A stretch of 64,000 bases of DNA. Origin: CAMLFJ01 sp040902305 (GTDB lineage: Bacteria; Methylomirabilota; Methylomirabilia; Rokubacteriales; CSP1-6). Location of the stretch: positions 1 through 64,000 of the forward strand of contig JBBDXN010000125.1 of assembly GCA_040902305.1 (NCBI GenBank). Direction: 5' to 3'. Position 1 is the stretch's first letter; the number at the start of each line of letters is the position of its first letter. Under the pieces are notes generated by a model. The model had not been told where the DNA came from and did no database searches. It worked only from the letters and a program-made list of their open reading frames with translations. Below, one piece after another: positions 61,456-64,000 of the stretch. The position numbers and the translations under genes were made by a program.

Positions 61456-62317
61456 GGCGGCCTCCGAACAGGCCTTCCGGGCGCAGGAGCAGCACGATCA
61501 CGAAGAGGCCGAAGACCACGAGCTGCTTGAGCGAGCCGGGCAGGAAGGCGGCGCCCAGGGATTCGGCGAGGCCCACGATGAAGCCGCCGAGGAGCGCGCC
61601 CAGGAAATTGCCCATGCCGCCCAGCACCACGACCACGAAGGCCATGATGTTGAAGCTCTCGCCCACGTCCGGCGCCACGTAGAAGAACGGGGTCACCAGC
61701 GCGCCCGCCACCGCCACGCACGCCGAGCCGATGCCGAAGGCCACGCCCCGGATGCGGGAGACGTCGATGCCGACCAGGAGCGCGCCCTCCTCCTCTTCCG
61801 AGAGCGCCCGGATGGCCTTGCCCGCGTCGGTCATGCGCAGGAAGGCCCAGAGGGCGAGCGCGACCAGCACCGCGCCGCCCGCCGCGATCAGCCGCGGCAC
61901 CTCGACGAGCACGTCACCCAGCATGAAGGACGCCCCCGAGTACCACACGCGCAGGGTGCGGAAGTCGCCCTGCCAGAGCACGAGGGCGAGGTTCTCGAAG
62001 AAAAGGGCCAGGCCCAGGGTGAGCAGGAGCTGGTTGTGCCCGGCGGCGGCGCGATTGGGCTCGATGACCACGCGCTGGATCAGGACGCCGAAGCCGAAGA
62101 ACAGCGGCCCGGTCACCAGGATCGAAAGGTAGGGATCGACGCCCAGCAGGACGAACAGCCAGTAGGAGGTGTACATCCCGAGCATCATCACCGCGCCGTG
62201 GGCGAAGTTGATGATGCGCAGCACGCCGAAGATCAGCGAGAGGCCGCTCGCCACCAGCCCGTAGATGCCGCCGAGCAGGAGGCCGCTGACGACGGCCTGG
62301 AAGAAGAGCCAGGTCAC
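61445..62317 (-). CDS. livH: branched-chain amino-acid type ABC permease (LivH)
   Basis: This 290-residue permease has about eight helices with the LivH start LFFQAVVSGLLLGGIYGLVA and FAHGAVMMLGMYTSYWLF. The ATPase-docking loop is KAIRALSEEEEGALLVGID (a run of four Glu is unusual). GTG 62317 is followed by TGG; the ribosome binding site GCGAGG is weak. The gene follows the binding-protein gene after 13 bases. Confidence 0.9.
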   Translation of the reverse strand: MTWLFFQAVVSGLLLGGIYGLVASGLSLIFGVLRIINFAHGAVMMLGMYTSYWLFVLLGVDPYLSILVTGPLFFGFGVLIQRVVIEPNRAAAGHNQLLLTLGLALFFENLALVLWQGDFRTLRVWYSGASFMLGDVLVEVPRLIAAGGAVLVALALWAFLRMTDAGKAIRALSEEEEGALLVGIDVSRIRGVAFGIGSACVAVAGALVTPFFYVAPDVGESFNIMAFVVVVLGGMGNFLGALLGGFIVGLAESLGAAFLPGSLKQLVVFGLFVIVLLLRPEGLFGGRRGR

Positions 62318-62330
62318 CTCGCGGGGGCGA

Positions 62331-63572
62331 CTAGCCCTTCCACTTGGGAACCGGGAACACCGGCTTGGCCTCGACGAAGCGCGCGGGGCCCACCACCACC
62401 GGCCGGCCGCCCTGCACCTGCAGCAGCGCGGGGGTGGCGTTGACGTTCTCGCCCGCGTCGTCGAAGCGGATCGCGTCCTGGGTGAGGATGTGGTCGGTGA
62501 GATTGGTCTTGGCGATCGCGTCGCGCACCTTCTCCCGGTCGGTCGAGGCGGCCCGCTCAAGCGCGTCCTTGAGCACGAACATGACCTGGTAGCCCTGCAC
62601 CCCGTGATTGGACATGACCGAGCTGAAGCGCTTCTGGTACGCCTCGAACACGGCCCGGGCCCGCGGGCTCTGGGGATTGTGCCAGTAGTTGCCGTCGAAG
62701 AGATGATCGGTCAGCTCGCGGTTCTCGGTGATGAACTTCGGATTCGAGTACGCCGCGTTCGCCAGCCCCACCAGGGCGTGGACGCCGATGCGGAGCTTCG
62801 AGGCGGTCTCCGCGATGATCTTGGAGTCGCCGTAGTAGCCGCTGATCACGAGGAGATCCGGCCGCGCCGCCTTGACCTTGGACAGCTCGGCGGTGAAGTC
62901 GGGGGAGCGCAGGTTGTACGGCACGCGCTGCACCAGCTCGTAGCCCATCTTGCCCGCGAAGCCCTCCACGTGATTGCCCATGGTCGTGCCGAAGTTGCCG
63001 TCCTCGTGCATCATGGCCACGCGCTTGATCGGGGTGCCCGCGCTCTTGGCCATCTCGATCATGTTGCCGACGGTGAGGGTGGCCATGGCGCGCGCGTTGG
63101 GCTGCATCCGGAAGACATAGCGGAGCCCGCCCTCGAGCACGTTGTCGGCCACGGTGGCGAGCAGCAGGAACGGGGTCTTGTTCTTCTCGGCGACGTGGCG
63201 GACCGAGAACGCGACCAGGCTCGAGAAGGGGCCGATCAGGGCGGTGATGCCCTGGTCGATGAGCCGCGCGGCCTCCGAGTTGCCCAGCTCGACCTTGTTC
63301 TGGGTGTCGCCCGGCAGCAACGTGACGCGCGCCCCGCCGAGCGCCTTGATGCCGCCCGCGCCGTTGATCTCGTCCACCGCCTGCTGCAGCCCGTTGAGCG
63401 CGAGCTGGGCCTCGAACGCGAGCGGCCCCGTCACCGGCAGGATGTAGCCGACCTTCACCTCGCGGGACTGCGCGCGGACGAAGGCGGGCGCGGCGAGGGT
63501 GGCGGCGCCGGCGGCGCCTATCGTCTCGAGGAATCGGCGACGGCCGATCGGTGTCACGCTGGCATTCGACAT
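62331..63572 (-). CDS. ABC transporter substrate-binding protein (LivJ/K type)
   Basis: This 413-residue periplasmic binding protein has a twin-arginine signal (RRRFLETIGAAGAATLAAPAF), followed by VKVGYILPVTGPLAFEAQLA, the type I periplasmic-binding fold. The rest is regular (for example ALIGPFSSLVAFSVRHVAEK). It is the first gene of the operon binding protein-LivH-LivM-LivG-LivF. The Tat-type signal suggests export in a folded state. Ligand preference cannot be read off. Confidence 0.92.
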   Translation of the reverse strand: MSNASVTPIGRRRFLETIGAAGAATLAAPAFVRAQSREVKVGYILPVTGPLAFEAQLALNGLQQAVDEINGAGGIKALGGARVTLLPGDTQNKVELGNSEAARLIDQGITALIGPFSSLVAFSVRHVAEKNKTPFLLLATVADNVLEGGLRYVFRMQPNARAMATLTVGNMIEMAKSAGTPIKRVAMMHEDGNFGTTMGNHVEGFAGKMGYELVQRVPYNLRSPDFTAELSKVKAARPDLLVISGYYGDSKIIAETASKLRIGVHALVGLANAAYSNPKFITENRELTDHLFDGNYWHNPQSPRARAVFEAYQKRFSSVMSNHGVQGYQVMFVLKDALERAASTDREKVRDAIAKTNLTDHILTQDAIRFDDAGENVNATPALLQVQGGRPVVVGPARFVEAKPVFPVPKWKG

Positions 63573-63897
63573 CGTGTCCTCCGGGCGGGATCGAGTGACT
63601 GGATGGCGGCGAGCCTAGCATTCGCTCCCCGCCCCAGTCAACGCGCGGGGGCCCGCATGCGACGCGCGCGGCGCGGCATGGCGTACTCCCCACCTGGCGG
63701 AGGTGCTCGCCTGGAATCCCGCGCGGTATCTCTCACGGCCGGACTCGGCGCCGGCCAGGGTGTGGAGGTAGTTTCATCCACAGCTATCCACCGGGTTTCC
63801 CGCATCCCCAGCCTACCCACATCTTGGGGATAACCCGGCCTCCGACCCCCACTCCTGGGGGGTGACCCGCGACGGCCAGAAGCCGAAAAGGTACATG
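63573..63897. other. intergenic region upstream of the liv operon and of the next gene
   Basis: No gene is supported. It holds the DnaA-box-like cluster (listed separately) and must contain the promoter of the liv operon, though no clear minus-strand promoter was found. Confidence 0.5.
63774..63833. promoter_or_regulatory. cluster of DnaA-box-like words, possible origin region
   Basis: Within 60 bases there are TCATCCACA (63774-63782), CTATCCACC (63784-63792), CTACCCACA (63813-63821) and, in reverse, TGGGGATAA (63825-63833). Each is one or two changes from TTATCCACA or its complement. Such a cluster could be part of a replication origin. No dnaA or dnaN gene is visible in the window, so this is a suggestion only. 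Confidence 0.35.
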
Positions 63898-63926
63898 TTG
63901 ACTGGGGTTTGCGCTTCGACTAGAGT
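63898..63926 (+). promoter_or_regulatory. sigma-70 type promoter for the gene at the right edge
   Basis: TTGACT (63898-63903) and TAGAGT (63921-63926) are separated by the ideal 17 bases. The next ATG is at 63978, 52 bases after the -10, with GGAGG (63962-63966) upstream. Confidence 0.7.
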
Positions 63927-63977
63927 ACCCGGTGTTCTCCCGCTACATAGACCGTCCCCACGGAGGCGGATCGGTTC

Positions 63978-64000
63978 ATGATCACGGTTCCTGCACACCG
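63978..64000 (+). CDS. first codons of a gene that runs out of the window
   Basis: ATG 63978 begins MITVPAH and is cut by the window edge. The promoter and ribosome-binding region upstream support a real gene, but seven codons give no clue about its product. Confidence 0.4.

Overview
The window is GC-rich, densely coded bacterial DNA. The cargo is typical of uncultured soil or groundwater bacteria of the Candidatus Rokubacteria / Methylomirabilota type: branched-chain amino-acid type ABC transporters, CitE, MaoC, MmgE/PrpD, RidA, a 3-hydroxyisobutyrate dehydrogenase-like enzyme and a multihaem cytochrome next to a cation/proton antiporter. That taxonomic placement is inferred from gene content and style only. 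A run of ten N at 61028-61037 and several homopolymer tracts show that this is an assembled, probably metagenomic, scaffold.

Positions 1-33.5 kb form a genomic island inserted in a tRNA-Ala(GGC) gene. The last 29 bases of the tRNA plus one following base recur exactly at 33472-33501 (30-bp direct repeat), and a shorter third copy lies at 28411-28427. Next to the tRNA is a large serine recombinase whose 3' end reads antisense into the tRNA. Upstream of it are three small genes joined by overlapping stops and starts. Two small unknown genes follow on the other strand, and then a large minus-strand defence operon: SNF2/DUF3883 helicase, DarT toxin, DarG antitoxin, DUF1156 DNA methylase, DUF499 ATPase. 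This resembles a helicase-methylase-ATPase defence system with a DarTG toxin-antitoxin pair placed inside it. The methylase has lost the segment carrying its SAM-binding motif I, and the ATPase has an in-frame amber codon, so the system looks damaged while DarT and DarG are intact. Divergent from it, on the plus strand, is a second block: an Abi_C protein, an HhH-GPD-like protein and a PHP-SMC-like ATPase. From 20.9 to 28 kb there is a histone-deacetylase-fold enzyme, a four-gene lipoprotein/M48 protease operon, a GGCT-like protein, IS110 debris and a zinc-ribbon membrane protein. The section from 28.4 to 33.5 kb looks like an older island remnant: a tyrosine integrase fragment, an amidohydrolase pseudogene, LivM, an Asp/Glu racemase, an alpha/beta hydrolase and a metallo-beta-lactamase-fold enzyme.

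From 33.5 kb on the DNA looks like ordinary chromosome. It holds a PEP mutase-family enzyme, an exported methyltransferase, an APC permease, a cold-shock-like protein, a very large adenylate cyclase/AAA/TPR regulator, membrane proteins, an MmgE/PrpD protein, a CPBP protease, a hexahaem cytochrome fusion and a CPA2 antiporter with small companions. Next come a methyltransferase and a membrane glycosyltransferase-like gene sitting between broken livF and livG pieces, then RidA plus a beta-hydroxyacid dehydrogenase, two glycosyltransferases, CitE, MaoC, isochorismatase and a dihydropyrimidinase-like enzyme. An intact livF-G-M-H-substrate-binding-protein operon closes the coding part. The last 400 bases have a good sigma-70 promoter, several DnaA-box-like words and the first codons of a further gene.

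The recurring theme is decay. Lesions of several kinds (internal deletions, in-frame amber codons, single-base frameshifts, truncations) occur in the methylase, DUF499, livG, livF, a nuclease remnant, an amidohydrolase and the cyclase tail. Whether these are real pseudogenes or assembly errors is the main question for the reader, and read mapping would settle it.
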